From positions 32,859-96,858 of the forward strand of contig CALJKV010000033.1 of assembly GCA_937974245.1 (NCBI GenBank): DNA of 64,000 nt. Direction: 5' to 3'. The DNA is from an uncultured Chloroflexota bacterium (GTDB lineage Bacteria > Chloroflexota > Anaerolineae > Aggregatilineales > Phototrophicaceae). The position numbers and the translations under genes were made by a program. Under the pieces are notes generated by a model. It saw only the letters and a program-made list of their open reading frames with translations, ran no database searches and had not been told where the DNA came from. Below are positions 44,131 through 53,128 of the stretch, in pieces (position 1 is the first letter of the stretch; every line of letters starts with the position of its first letter).

Positions 44131-46194
44131 TTGACAACTACCCTGCACCCGGCCTTTGACTGGTACGAAGTGGCGCGACTGGCGCTGATTTCCCGGCTGA
44201 TGGATGAACTTGAAGAGGCAGAACTTGTCCCCCAGGGGCAGGTCAACTACCAGTTTTCGGCGCGGGGGCACGAACTCGGCCAGCTGCTCATCAGCCAGCT
44301 CATGACCCACTCATATGACGCGGCCAGCGCATACTACCGTTCTCGTCCGTTCCTGCTTGGTTCAGGACTCACGCCGGAGGAGGCATTGGCTTCCGATATG
44401 GCGCGGCAGGGCAGTCTGAGCGGCGGGCGCGATGTTGGCGTCGTCTTCAGCTTGGAACGGCGTGGGCGGGCGATGGTGCTGCCGATGGCGGCGGACGTTG
44501 GTTCACAGTACACTCCATCAGCGGGCTGGGCACAGGCGCTGCTCTACCGGCGGCATCAACTGGGCGAGGACGATGTAGAGGGCAGTATCAGCATCGTGTT
44601 CGGTGGCGATGGTTCGGTTGCCACCAACGGCTTCTGGTCATGCCTGACTATGGCAACCACGTTACAACTGCCATTGCTCATCGTGATTGAGGACAACGAC
44701 TTTGCGATTTCGGTGGTCAGCCCCCGGCAGACACCCCAGGCCAACATCGCTGCCAACCTGGCATCCTTCCAGAACCTGCGCGTCCTGGATGGCAGCGGCA
44801 CTTCCCCGGCGGAGACAGCGGAACTCGTCAAAAGCGCGGTGGATGCGGTGCGCGAGTGGCGCGGCCCGGTATTGCTGCGGCTGCATGTGCCGCGCCTTTC
44901 CGGGCATTCGAGTGTGGATAACCAGGCTTACAAAACTGAGGAACGGCGGGCGGATGAATGGTCACGCGATCCGATTCCTGCGCTGCGAGACTACCTTGTG
45001 CCGGCGCTCTTGGACGAGGCCGGATGGGATGCGCTGGTCAATGAGGCGAAGCAGATTGTCTACGAGGCCCGTGACGCTGCGCTGGCGCAGCCCTTCCCCG
45101 ACCCGCCCACCGTGACGCGACGTGTTTTTTCTGATCCGGCGCACCCACAGCTTGCAGGCGGTCTCGTGGCCGAAGGTATCGCCCTTCCGACCAGGAGTGG
45201 TGTGCCGAACCCGCCCAATCCACAGCGCATCAACATGATTGAAGCCATCCGGCGCACGCTCGAAGTCGAACTGCGGGTCAACCCGCGCCTGCTGTTGTTT
45301 GGCGAGGATGTTGGACTGAAAGGTGGTGTTCATGCCGCGACGACGGATTTACAGGCAACCTTTGGGGAACGGCGCGTCTTCGATACCAGCCTTTCGGAAG
45401 AAGGCATTGTTGGCCGGGCGGTGGGCATGGCCTATGCTGGACTTGTGCCAGTGCCAGAGATCCAGTTCCGCAAGTACGCCGACCCTGCTACCGAGCAGAT
45501 TAACAACTGCGGCACGGTGCGCTGGCGGACCAACAACCGTTTCGCCGCACCCATCGTTATCCGTATCCCTGGTGGCTACCGCAAAATTGGCGACCCCTGG
45601 CACAGCGTCACCAGTGAAGTCACCTTTGCCCATCAGCCGGGGCTGCTGTTCGCCTGCCCCTCCAACGCTGAGGATACCGTCGGTCTGCTGCGGGCGGCGC
45701 TGCGCGGCAACGACCCCGTCATTTTTTTCGAGCATCGCGCCATGCTGGATGCGGCCTGGTCACGCCGTCCCTATCCTGGTGATGACTACATACTGCCCTT
45801 CGGGGTCGCCAAACACATCACCCAAGGCGATGACCTCACTGTTGTGACCTGGGGGGCGCTGGTGGAACGCTGCGAGGCGGCGGCGAAGGGGCTGAATTTC
45901 AGTATTGAGGTTATTGACTTACGGACACTTGTTCCCTGGGATAAAAACGCCGTGTTGGAATCGGTCAAAAAGACCGGCAAATGCCTGATCGTCCATGAGG
46001 ATATTCTCTTTGGCGGCTTCGGCGCAGAAATCGCGGCGGTGATTGCTGAGGAGGGCTTCCTGGATTTAGACGCGCCCGTTGCCCGCTTGGGCGCTCCGGC
46101 GGTGCCGGTGCCGTTCAGCACGCATCTGATGGAGGCGGTTGTGCCGACTGTCGCGCAGATTCGGACAAAAATGGCCGAACTGGCGGGATTTTAG
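44131..46194 (+). CDS. Fused E1 alpha-beta subunits of a branched-chain or pyruvate dehydrogenase
   Basis: A 687-residue thiamine-dependent dehydrogenase with alpha and beta halves on one chain. The alpha half (1-345) has the TPP motif GDGSVATNGFW..EDNDFAIS. The beta half (about 370-687) has LRTLVPWDKNAVLESVKKTGKCLIVHED and GLVPVPEIQFRKYADPA. It decarboxylates a 2-oxo acid and passes the acyl group to a lipoyl E2. I chose the TTG at 44131, which has AGGAG 8 bases upstream, over the GTG at 44122, which overlaps that ribosome site. No E2 or E3 gene is nearby. The last 24 codons are duplicated in decayed form at 48735. Confidence 0.9.
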   Translation: MTTTLHPAFDWYEVARLALISRLMDELEEAELVPQGQVNYQFSARGHELGQLLISQLMTHSYDAASAYYRSRPFLLGSGLTPEEALASDMARQGSLSGGRDVGVVFSLERRGRAMVLPMAADVGSQYTPSAGWAQALLYRRHQLGEDDVEGSISIVFGGDGSVATNGFWSCLTMATTLQLPLLIVIEDNDFAISVVSPRQTPQANIAANLASFQNLRVLDGSGTSPAETAELVKSAVDAVREWRGPVLLRLHVPRLSGHSSVDNQAYKTEERRADEWSRDPIPALRDYLVPALLDEAGWDALVNEAKQIVYEARDAALAQPFPDPPTVTRRVFSDPAHPQLAGGLVAEGIALPTRSGVPNPPNPQRINMIEAIRRTLEVELRVNPRLLLFGEDVGLKGGVHAATTDLQATFGERRVFDTSLSEEGIVGRAVGMAYAGLVPVPEIQFRKYADPATEQINNCGTVRWRTNNRFAAPIVIRIPGGYRKIGDPWHSVTSEVTFAHQPGLLFACPSNAEDTVGLLRAALRGNDPVIFFEHRAMLDAAWSRRPYPGDDYILPFGVAKHITQGDDLTVVTWGALVERCEAAAKGLNFSIEVIDLRTLVPWDKNAVLESVKKTGKCLIVHEDILFGGFGAEIAAVIAEEGFLDLDAPVARLGAPAVPVPFSTHLMEAVVPTVAQIRTKMAELAGF

Positions 46195-46945
46195 GTCTCT
46201 ATCCAGCCGCCGCAATTACATGGCTGTATAGCACCTGGGACGTGATCGCTCAGGAATGTGAGTGTAGGGTAACCGTGTCTTCAACGAAACTCAGGTACAG
46301 CCGATCGTACTTGATCCTGTCATGGGCATCTTGACGGGCGGATCTTGGAATCATATTGGCAGCATCGGCAGGATACTTTGATCGATGATTTGCTATTTGA
46401 TAGCTGTGGTTCTAATATTTACTTGGCTATTTTATGAGCGTTGCGAAGTTTAACTAAAGCCGAAAGGTGAACCCTCTTTCAACAATCCTGGGATTTCTTC
46501 TTCAACGGCGTAACTTATATAGATAAGTTAGAATGCTTCACGGTTATCTAAAGAATTACTTTTCTACTGAACCATGCTCTTTCCGAAACTGCGGTTCTCG
46601 CTGTTGATATAGGGAGAAAGGGAAACTATCACACCAAGTAGGGGGTGCAATGTCGCGAATTCTCAGATAGTTACTCATTGGCAATTCGTAAGCCCCTGGT
46701 TCGTGAATTGTTCATTCAGCGCTGATGATGACGGCTACGGAATAAAGAGGAGGGATGTAGTTTCCAAGGAAGACGACCCAAATGGATTTCGCGCATTTGA
46801 CGGTTAAGTCATGCTTCACAGATGCTCAGACTGTCAAATTCATAATGGATTTCTCACTGTGCCGGATCAACCCGGGTCCGTGAGAAAACTTGATATAAAT
46901 CGGTGACTAATCAGTAAACGTTCCGAGTGAAATCGAGAGAGTAAT
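46195..46945. other. Long AT-rich intergenic region with inverted repeat
   Basis: 751 bases between the E1 gene and the propeller gene, more AT-rich than the flanks, without a convincing gene on either strand. An 8-bp inverted repeat TAACTTAT/ATAAGTTA with a 4-base loop lies at 46511-46530, a possible operator. No promoter is strong enough to place the start of the downstream gene. Confidence 0.6.
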
Positions 46946-48535
46946 ATGAGCTTCCTAAAAAGACTCTTCGGTCGAGGTCAAAAGCCACCTCAACCTCAGA
47001 AACCCGCCGTAACGCGACAACCGACTCAACCCATAACCCCAACCCCGCGTCCTAAACCACAAGCCACCCCGTACTCACATGAATCATTTGCTGTCGAGGC
47101 CGTGCGCTCCGGGCTATCAGCCAATATAGCAATCAAGGATATTACAAAGTTAATTGATGCTATTCGTGATGTCATCCAATCCCAGTATCCCAATCTTGAA
47201 TCGGGCGAAGCTTTTAGTTTTGCCCAAAGTGGGCTTACTCTGGCCTGTCCTCGTTGCGGCCAGTTTAACGATCAGATTATATCTATGCTGTATCTGGCTG
47301 GCTCAGGTATGTTTGCTAATGCTGTATTTGGTGGCCCGAATGTGGCCGCCCTGGCAAAAGGACACTGCCCAAACTGCAACGGAGAGACGGTTGTTGCGGC
47401 CTACAGTCCAAACAAACTCAAAGCACACATAGCAACCATCACGATTGGCGCAGTGAACCCCGGATTACCTGAAATCGCGCAGACTGGCTCTGCTGTTCCG
47501 TTTTTATCCAGTCTGACCGTTTCCCCTGACGAAAGCGTAATTGGCTTGATCGCAGCTAAGGAAGGTGATTCCGGAGAGTTAACGGTTTATGAGACTGGTA
47601 CAAGTCGTCAGGGATGGTCAGTGCCGGTTCAGGCTGCTGCGTCTGCCCATTGTCGGTTCATTACACTGAATCGCCTAGTACTGTTTACCAAAATAGATGA
47701 TAAGCATACAGCGGTCAAGTTATTGAACGCACTTGACGGATCTATTGTGCATGAAGCCACTGTCGAGGCATCCAGCAGCTCTTCCCTGAGTGCCCATACT
47801 GAGCAGGGTATCATTGTTATTGGGACAGTCTTCAACGTTTTTACGATACAAATTGTCAATGACCAGCTCAAAATTACCACACTGAAGTGTGGACAAATTT
47901 ATGCTGGTCCAACAATCGGCCCTGATGCGAAAGGCTATGTGATTATCGGTTCAAATCTGAGCCGGATTGACGACGAAACATTACACACCATCATGAAGGG
48001 GAGTAACTGTATTTGCTTCCAAGGCGCATCCAGCGTGTATTGTGGTGGCGGATATGGCGATCGTTCGGGGACATCAGCATTACATATCGGTGATCTATCT
48101 ACCGGAGAGTCGTTTGAGATCCCCTGGGGAAGTGAACCGATAGATCAGATCGAACCTGCTGGCCCGGGTCACGTGCTGACAGCGAATAAAATCTATGAAA
48201 CTAATATGGGGCGTTACCCAAACGCAATCGTAACGATGGTATCTATTGGGGATCGCAAAAAGATCTGGACAACCCAAATTTCCGATATTAAGCCCTATCG
48301 TAAACCCATTCTTATCTCTGTACCCGATGAAGCCTGGGCAATTCTCCAGACTGGGTCTTGGTTCAAGCGTATTTCACTAGAAGATGGCAATGCTACCCAG
48401 GTTATTAGAAAATCGCCATCTGATTATGCTGAGGCCATTTGGCTACCTTCTAAACGGTTACTTTATATCGCGCACAATCCTGACCGGAACAAACCCGGTG
48501 TTCTCGAATGCTACAAGATTGAAGAAGGGCTGTGA
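46946..48535 (+). CDS. Zinc-ribbon and beta-propeller-like protein of unknown function
   Basis: A 529-residue cytosolic protein. The N-terminus is basic (MSFLKRLFGRGQKPP) with a Pro-rich linker, then a helical segment, then a zinc ribbon made of LACPRCGQF and GHCPNCNGE. From residue 185 on it looks like a WD/PQQ-type beta-propeller (SSLTVSPDESVIGLIAA, RISLEDGNATQVI). No catalytic motif is seen. Base composition is more AT-rich than the flanking genes. It lies in an islet flanked by the E1 gene and by a copy of the E1 3' end. GAGAGAG precedes the ATG. Confidence 0.75.
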   Translation: MSFLKRLFGRGQKPPQPQKPAVTRQPTQPITPTPRPKPQATPYSHESFAVEAVRSGLSANIAIKDITKLIDAIRDVIQSQYPNLESGEAFSFAQSGLTLACPRCGQFNDQIISMLYLAGSGMFANAVFGGPNVAALAKGHCPNCNGETVVAAYSPNKLKAHIATITIGAVNPGLPEIAQTGSAVPFLSSLTVSPDESVIGLIAAKEGDSGELTVYETGTSRQGWSVPVQAAASAHCRFITLNRLVLFTKIDDKHTAVKLLNALDGSIVHEATVEASSSSSLSAHTEQGIIVIGTVFNVFTIQIVNDQLKITTLKCGQIYAGPTIGPDAKGYVIIGSNLSRIDDETLHTIMKGSNCICFQGASSVYCGGGYGDRSGTSALHIGDLSTGESFEIPWGSEPIDQIEPAGPGHVLTANKIYETNMGRYPNAIVTMVSIGDRKKIWTTQISDIKPYRKPILISVPDEAWAILQTGSWFKRISLEDGNATQVIRKSPSDYAEAIWLPSKRLLYIAHNPDRNKPGVLECYKIEEGL

Positions 48536-48625
48536 AACTAAGCCGCCTAAAAGCGTAGACGGATGCTTATGAGATACACGAACTTCAGGTATTGATGACC
48601 TTACGATATTATTTCAGCTGAAGGT

Positions 48626-48669
48626 GTTGGCGAATCTCACGAATTCAGATAATCGTTGGATTCGCCAAC
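48626..48669. repeat. Perfect 11-bp inverted repeat
   Basis: GTTGGCGAATC (48626-48636) and GATTCGCCAAC (48659-48669) with a 22-base spacer, 90 bases after the propeller gene and 66 bases before the E1 remnant. There is no T-run, so it is not a clear terminator. It could be a recombination or binding site. The rest of 48536-48894 holds only the E1 remnant. Confidence 0.8.
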
Positions 48670-48734
48670 CGCATTCAAGGCCGCGCTGGTCACTCGCGTG
48701 GCGACTACCTCACAATTGCATGCCATTTCTTTCC

Positions 48735-48806
48735 CATCTGATGCGAGTGGCTGTGCCAACTGTCGCGCAGATTCAGGCGAAAATGACCGAACTGGCGCGG
48801 TTTTAG
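48735..48806 (+). pseudogene. 3'-end remnant of the E1 dehydrogenase gene
   Basis: The bases encode HLMRVAVPTVAQIQAKMTELARF and a stop, aligned without gaps to the last 24 codons of the E1 gene (46123-46194). By eye 60 of 72 bases agree. Upstream sequence is unrelated, and no start is plausible. Most changes alter the amino acid, so it is decayed or was taken from a diverged relative. Confidence 0.88.
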
Positions 48807-48894
48807 ATTGATAGCCTGACTCGGGCAGCACATGGTGACGCGGAGGGAGCACACAGCGGCGCTCCCTCGCATGTATTACTTACTGAGTGGTCTT

Positions 48895-49977
48895 CTATGG
48901 CCCAACGACCAGCCAGACTTCGCCCACACCATGCCCGGTGGTGTCGCCCGGTACAACATCCTTCACCCAGAAGTACAACGGCCAACCTTCATACGTAACC
49001 TGGAGCGTGCCATCGGTGCGTTCAACCGTCCCCAATTCACCGGAGATACCGGCGCCTGCGACCAGGCGCTCGTTGGCAGCGACCAGCAGCGGCGGCCAGT
49101 TCGTGGCGCACTCATCATAACAGTTGGTCACGCCGGGTTCGTCATTGGCGAAGATGTAAAGTGTGAAGCCGTTAGCAGCAACCAGGAATTCGCCCAGTTC
49201 ATCGGTCTGGCTGAGAGTGACAATTTCTGGCGCGATGGTGAACCATACTTCACCCACGTTCTCGCCGGTAGCATCGCCCCGCACTGCGTCGTCCTTCCAG
49301 AAGTACAGCGGCCAGCCGTTATAGGTGACTTGCAGCGTGCCATCGGCGCGTTCGGTTGTCGCCAGTTCGCCAGGCAGGTTCGCGCCTGCGACCAGCTCAT
49401 CGGCGCTGGTGACGGTCAGCGGCGGCCAGTTCGTGGCGCACTGATCAACACAGTTGCTCACGCCGGGTTCGTCGTTTGTGAAGAGGTAGACAGTCATGCC
49501 ATTCGCGCCGACCAGGAACGGCCCCAGTTCAGCATTGCCCTTGATATATACAGTAGCCGGGGGAACGACAGCCCACACCTGGCGGAAGTTATGGCCGGTA
49601 GCGTCGCCGACCGCCGCATCGTTGACCCAGTTGTACAGCGGCATTTCATTATAAGTGACTTGCAGTGTGCCGTCGGCGCGTTCGATGGTTCCCAATTCGC
49701 CGGGGATGCCTTCTTCGGCTGTCACCGCGTCAGCACTTTCCACTGTCAGCGGCGGCCAGTTCGTAGCGCAGGCATCCACACAGTTACTTGCGCCCAAGCC
49801 ATCGCGCTCGAATACATACAGCGTCATACCATTTGGCCCTACCAGGAAAGACCCCAGTGCATCATTTCCACCAATATTGACCGTATTGGGGAGCGCCTCC
49901 TGCGCGAAAATTGGAACAGCCACCACGAACAGCATCAGAACAACCATAAACAGTAGAACCTTCTTCACCATTTTCAT
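48895..49977 (-). CDS. Secreted PF03640-type repeat protein (three repeats)
   Basis: A 360-residue exported protein with a signal peptide (MKMVKKVLLFMVVLMLFVVAVPIFAQ). It has three repeats of about 108 residues, each with two halves of the secreted-repeat family PF03640: LYVFERDGLGASNCVDACATNWPP and LQVTYNEMPLYNWVNDAAVGDATGH. Each repeat has a paired Cys. Family function is unknown. It diverges from the ECF sigma gene at 50092 across about 115 bases, so it is a likely target of that sigma factor. Confidence 0.9.
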   Translation of the reverse strand: MKMVKKVLLFMVVLMLFVVAVPIFAQEALPNTVNIGGNDALGSFLVGPNGMTLYVFERDGLGASNCVDACATNWPPLTVESADAVTAEEGIPGELGTIERADGTLQVTYNEMPLYNWVNDAAVGDATGHNFRQVWAVVPPATVYIKGNAELGPFLVGANGMTVYLFTNDEPGVSNCVDQCATNWPPLTVTSADELVAGANLPGELATTERADGTLQVTYNGWPLYFWKDDAVRGDATGENVGEVWFTIAPEIVTLSQTDELGEFLVAANGFTLYIFANDEPGVTNCYDECATNWPPLLVAANERLVAGAGISGELGTVERTDGTLQVTYEGWPLYFWVKDVVPGDTTGHGVGEVWLVVGP

Positions 49978-50091
49978 TCCCTCTCTAACCTAACAACTTA
50001 ACCAACATGACAAGATTCTGACTTGAAGGTACACCTCATATAAGCTATCGTTGAAAATGTGGTATTGGTTTCATTTTGGAAAAACACTTAC

Positions 50092-50619
50092 ATGACTCTT
50101 GATATTCAAATCCTGCTTAGGCGCATCTCAAAGCAAGATGAGGCGGCGCTTGCCGTTTTATATGCTGAATACAGCACGCCAGTTTACAGCCTGGCGATGT
50201 TCGTGTTGCGCAACACGGTACTGGCTCAGGAAGTCATGCAGGATGCCTTTATGAAAGTGTGGAAAAATCCGCACGCTTATGACCCTGCTAAGGGACAGTT
50301 CAGCAGTTGGTTGCTCACCGTAACGCGACACACCGCGATTGATCGGCTGCGCCAGGAAATCCGGCAGTCCGGTAAAGTCGTACCGTTGGATGAGCATGTC
50401 ATAGTCGAAGCTGACGAGGCGCTCTTTGCGATTGAGGGGGATCAGTTGCACGCTGTGATGAAGGAACTCCCACCTGACCAACGCACTGTGATTTATCTGG
50501 CGTATTTCCGGGGGTATACCCACAGTGAATTAGCAGAACACCTGGGTGTGCCGCTGGGAACAGTCAAAACCCGGCTGCGCCTGGGGCTGCAAAAGTTAAA
50601 AGGGTTGATGAGTAAATAG
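50092..50619 (+). CDS. RNA polymerase ECF sigma factor, SigK-like
   Basis: A 175-residue sigma-70 family factor. Sigma2 is seen at EYSTPVYSLAMFVLRNTVLAQEVMQDAFMKVWKN and WLLTVTRHTAIDRLR, and sigma4 at LPPDQRTVIYLAYFRGYTHSELAEHLGVPLGTVKTRL. The frame opens at 50059; the ATG at 50092 (MTLDIQILL) is the usual start, though its ribosome site is weak. It is followed after 60 bases by an RskA-like anti-sigma gene and diverges from the secreted repeat gene. Confidence 0.93.
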   Translation: MTLDIQILLRRISKQDEAALAVLYAEYSTPVYSLAMFVLRNTVLAQEVMQDAFMKVWKNPHAYDPAKGQFSSWLLTVTRHTAIDRLRQEIRQSGKVVPLDEHVIVEADEALFAIEGDQLHAVMKELPPDQRTVIYLAYFRGYTHSELAEHLGVPLGTVKTRLRLGLQKLKGLMSK

Positions 50620-50679
50620 AACCATACAGGTGTTTTTTGGCGATTATTAACTGAGAACAAGTCGTGGACTGATGGAAAG

Positions 50680-51378
50680 ATGAACCGGAAAGTAGACTGT
50701 GACACCCTGCGCGAGTTGATACCCGCCTACAGCATCGGCGCTGCCGACCTTGAAGAAACTCGCCTGTTTGAAGCGGGATTGAGCGACTGCCCTGACCTTG
50801 CGGCGGAACTTGCGGCATATCGCGCTGCCTTTGAACCGCTGATGTCCCATGTTCCGCAGGTGCAGCCCCCGGTGGCGGCGCTGGACGACCTGCTCCGGGC
50901 GGCCAGAGTCAGACAACCGGCAGCGCAGCAGCCCGTACAACGGCGCTGGTGGCTTGCGGTGGCGGCTTTGCTGGTGTTTGTTGTGTTGAATAATGTGTTC
51001 TGGATAGCGCAGATTCAGCCGGAGAACCCGGTATTTGTTTCGGCACAGGTAATTAACCTGCCCACCGCTCAGAACGGGCAGGAAACCGGCGCTCGCGGCC
51101 AGGTGATCTGGATACCGGAAACTGCCCAGGCGCTTCTGGTTGTGGAGAAATTCCCGGAACAACGTGATGATATGGTGTATCAGGCCTGGGTGACACGCGG
51201 GACTCAGGTCATCAGCCTGGGGGTGTTTGATGTCAACCCACTGGGCAGCGGAAGCCTCGTATTTGATACGGCACTGCTATCTGAATCGTTTGATGCACTC
51301 GGAGTCACCCCTGAACCGGCAGGTGGCAGCGATGCTCCGACTTCGCCACCGGTCGTGCGCTGGCGAACGGTCAGTTGA
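50680..51378 (+). CDS. Anti-sigma factor, RskA-like
   Basis: A 232-residue protein. The N-terminal anti-sigma part (CDTLRELIPAYSIGAADLEETRLFEAGL) has the zinc-less ASD form seen in RskA. One transmembrane helix follows (WWLAVAALLVFVVLNNVFWI, about 90-109). The outer domain (GQVIWIPETAQALLVVEKFP, YQAWVTRGTQVISLGVF) is the RskA C-terminal domain. It would hold the preceding sigma factor at the membrane until proteolysis. Its last 8 bases overlap the convergent histidine kinase gene. Confidence 0.9.
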   Translation: MNRKVDCDTLRELIPAYSIGAADLEETRLFEAGLSDCPDLAAELAAYRAAFEPLMSHVPQVQPPVAALDDLLRAARVRQPAAQQPVQRRWWLAVAALLVFVVLNNVFWIAQIQPENPVFVSAQVINLPTAQNGQETGARGQVIWIPETAQALLVVEKFPEQRDDMVYQAWVTRGTQVISLGVFDVNPLGSGSLVFDTALLSESFDALGVTPEPAGGSDAPTSPPVVRWRTVS

Positions 51379-52918
51379 GCGAAACCGGCATCGAGATTGT
51401 GACCGTCGTTCCCTCGCTGGGTAAGCTCTCAAACTCGACTTTGCCGCCATGTTGGCGGGCGCGTTCATACAGGTTGCGAATACCTAGTCCGTTATGCTGG
51501 AGCGCGGCTTCCAGGTCGAAGCCCTGGCCGTCATCGGCGATCACCATCAGCAACTGCTTTTCGGTCTGTTGAAGCGAGATACGGATATGCCGGGCGTTGG
51601 CGTGCCGCAGTGCATTACTCACGGCTTCATTCGTCATTTGGCACAGCGCCTCAAGATGAGTGGCTGATAACGGGAAATGCACATCCGGGATATCAATATC
51701 AATTGAAATCGTTTCTGGGATATGCAACCGCACCAAAATGTCCTGTACGAGACGTTCATAAAGTGTGCGCGAGTGTTCGTTGGTTGAGCGCAGGTCCAGG
51801 ATATAATTACGAATATCCTCAATTACGCTGTCAATCCCCCGTGTGATCTCCTGGAAACTCTGTTCAGGCGTTTCCATCAGGGTCAGCTGCATCCCAATCG
51901 CGTATAACGACTGGATCACCCCATCGTGCAGATCCATCCCGATTCGCACACGTTCCATTTGCAGTGCATCTTCTGCCTGGCGGCGTTGGGTGATGTCGGT
52001 GATATAGGCAACGGCCAGCAGCTCCCCGCGTGCCTGAATCGAGCTTAGGCCGATCTCAACCGGGAATTCTTCCCCGGAGTGCCGGAGGCCAGTGAGCGGC
52101 ATAAACTGTCCCATCGGGCGTGGGCGTGGGCTGGAGAAATAGCGGGCGATATATGCGGCGTGACGGCTATGGATGCGCTCCGGCAGCAGGCTCATCAACG
52201 ATGCCCCCAACAGTTCGGAACGAGTGTAGCCAAACATCTCGACAGTTTTGGCGTTCACCAGCCGAATCGCCCCCTGGATATCAATAGCGATAATTGCCAC
52301 CGGGGCAGATTCAAGCAGAGCGCGGAACTTCTCTTCGCTTTCGCGCAGCGCCCGCTCCGTTTGCTTACGCCAGGTAATATCCACCGCGTTACCGGCAATG
52401 CCGTAAACCATGCCGGCTTCATCCAGAATCGGGAAGGTTTGTGCCCGAATCCAGCGGATCGAGTCATCCGGCATGATGATGCGAAACTCAACGGTGGTTC
52501 GGTAATTCAGATCAGGCAGTCGCCGGAACCGGCTGGCGATTAGCACGCGATCATCCGGGTGAACCGAATCTAATAGAATATCCGGGAATTTACTCTGCAA
52601 GGGCGGGGCCGGACGCTGCCAGATGGTCGCGTATGCCGGGCTGACATAGATTAATTCACTGCGACTTGGCGAAATCACCCAGAAAACATCCTCTATGTTT
52701 TCCGCCAAAGCGCGGAAACGCTCCTCCCACAACTGCGACTGAATCTGGCGATACTCGTTGGTTTCGTACTTGAGTGAGGCTGTTATCGCATGTTGGGTCG
52801 CTGTCTGCGTCTGTAAATCAGCCACCTGCTGGCGAAGTTTGAGCAGTTCCTCAATGAGCTGATCTTTGGTTTTCTGTTGATCTTCCCCTCTGGTAGTTAT
52901 CTCAATCATCCCAATCAC
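51371..52918 (-). CDS. Cytoplasmic histidine kinase with two PAS domains (HisKA_3 type)
   Basis: A 515-residue soluble sensor kinase. A coiled-coil N-terminus (LIEELLKLRQQVADLQTQT) is followed by PAS-1 (about 70-190), PAS-2 (195-315, AIDIQGAIRLVNAKTVEMFGY) and a NarL-type dimerisation domain with H331 (GMDLHDGVIQSL). The HATPase domain has NEAVSNALRHANA and IADDGQGFD. The frame starts with GTG at 52918; the ATG at 52909 is equally possible. No response regulator is adjacent. It converges on and overlaps the anti-sigma gene by 8 bases. Confidence 0.92.
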   Translation of the reverse strand: MIGMIEITTRGEDQQKTKDQLIEELLKLRQQVADLQTQTATQHAITASLKYETNEYRQIQSQLWEERFRALAENIEDVFWVISPSRSELIYVSPAYATIWQRPAPPLQSKFPDILLDSVHPDDRVLIASRFRRLPDLNYRTTVEFRIIMPDDSIRWIRAQTFPILDEAGMVYGIAGNAVDITWRKQTERALRESEEKFRALLESAPVAIIAIDIQGAIRLVNAKTVEMFGYTRSELLGASLMSLLPERIHSRHAAYIARYFSSPRPRPMGQFMPLTGLRHSGEEFPVEIGLSSIQARGELLAVAYITDITQRRQAEDALQMERVRIGMDLHDGVIQSLYAIGMQLTLMETPEQSFQEITRGIDSVIEDIRNYILDLRSTNEHSRTLYERLVQDILVRLHIPETISIDIDIPDVHFPLSATHLEALCQMTNEAVSNALRHANARHIRISLQQTEKQLLMVIADDGQGFDLEAALQHNGLGIRNLYERARQHGGKVEFESLPSEGTTVTISMPVSLN

Positions 52919-53100
52919 TATGGCTGCCTATTCTGCCTTCTGACGTTACCCCTTTCTAAATTATACCAGCATGAAGGGTATTTTCGGCAAGTCCCGGCAG
53001 CTTATTCATGGGATATTCTGTTATATGAGTGTTGCTGAACTATTTTCCAGGCCGAAAAAGCCCTGGCTCAAGCGAGCAAGAGGGAGATGAGAAAGAACTG

Positions 53101-53120
53101 CCGGGCATGAATCTGCCCGG
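53101..53120 (-). terminator. Hairpin after the 53129 gene
   Basis: CCGGGCA (53101-53107) and TGCCCGG (53114-53120) form a perfect 7-bp stem; on the minus strand the next bases are T-rich (TTCTTTCTC). Probably the terminator of the secreted protein gene. Confidence 0.6.
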
Positions 53121-53128
53121 TCAGTTTA

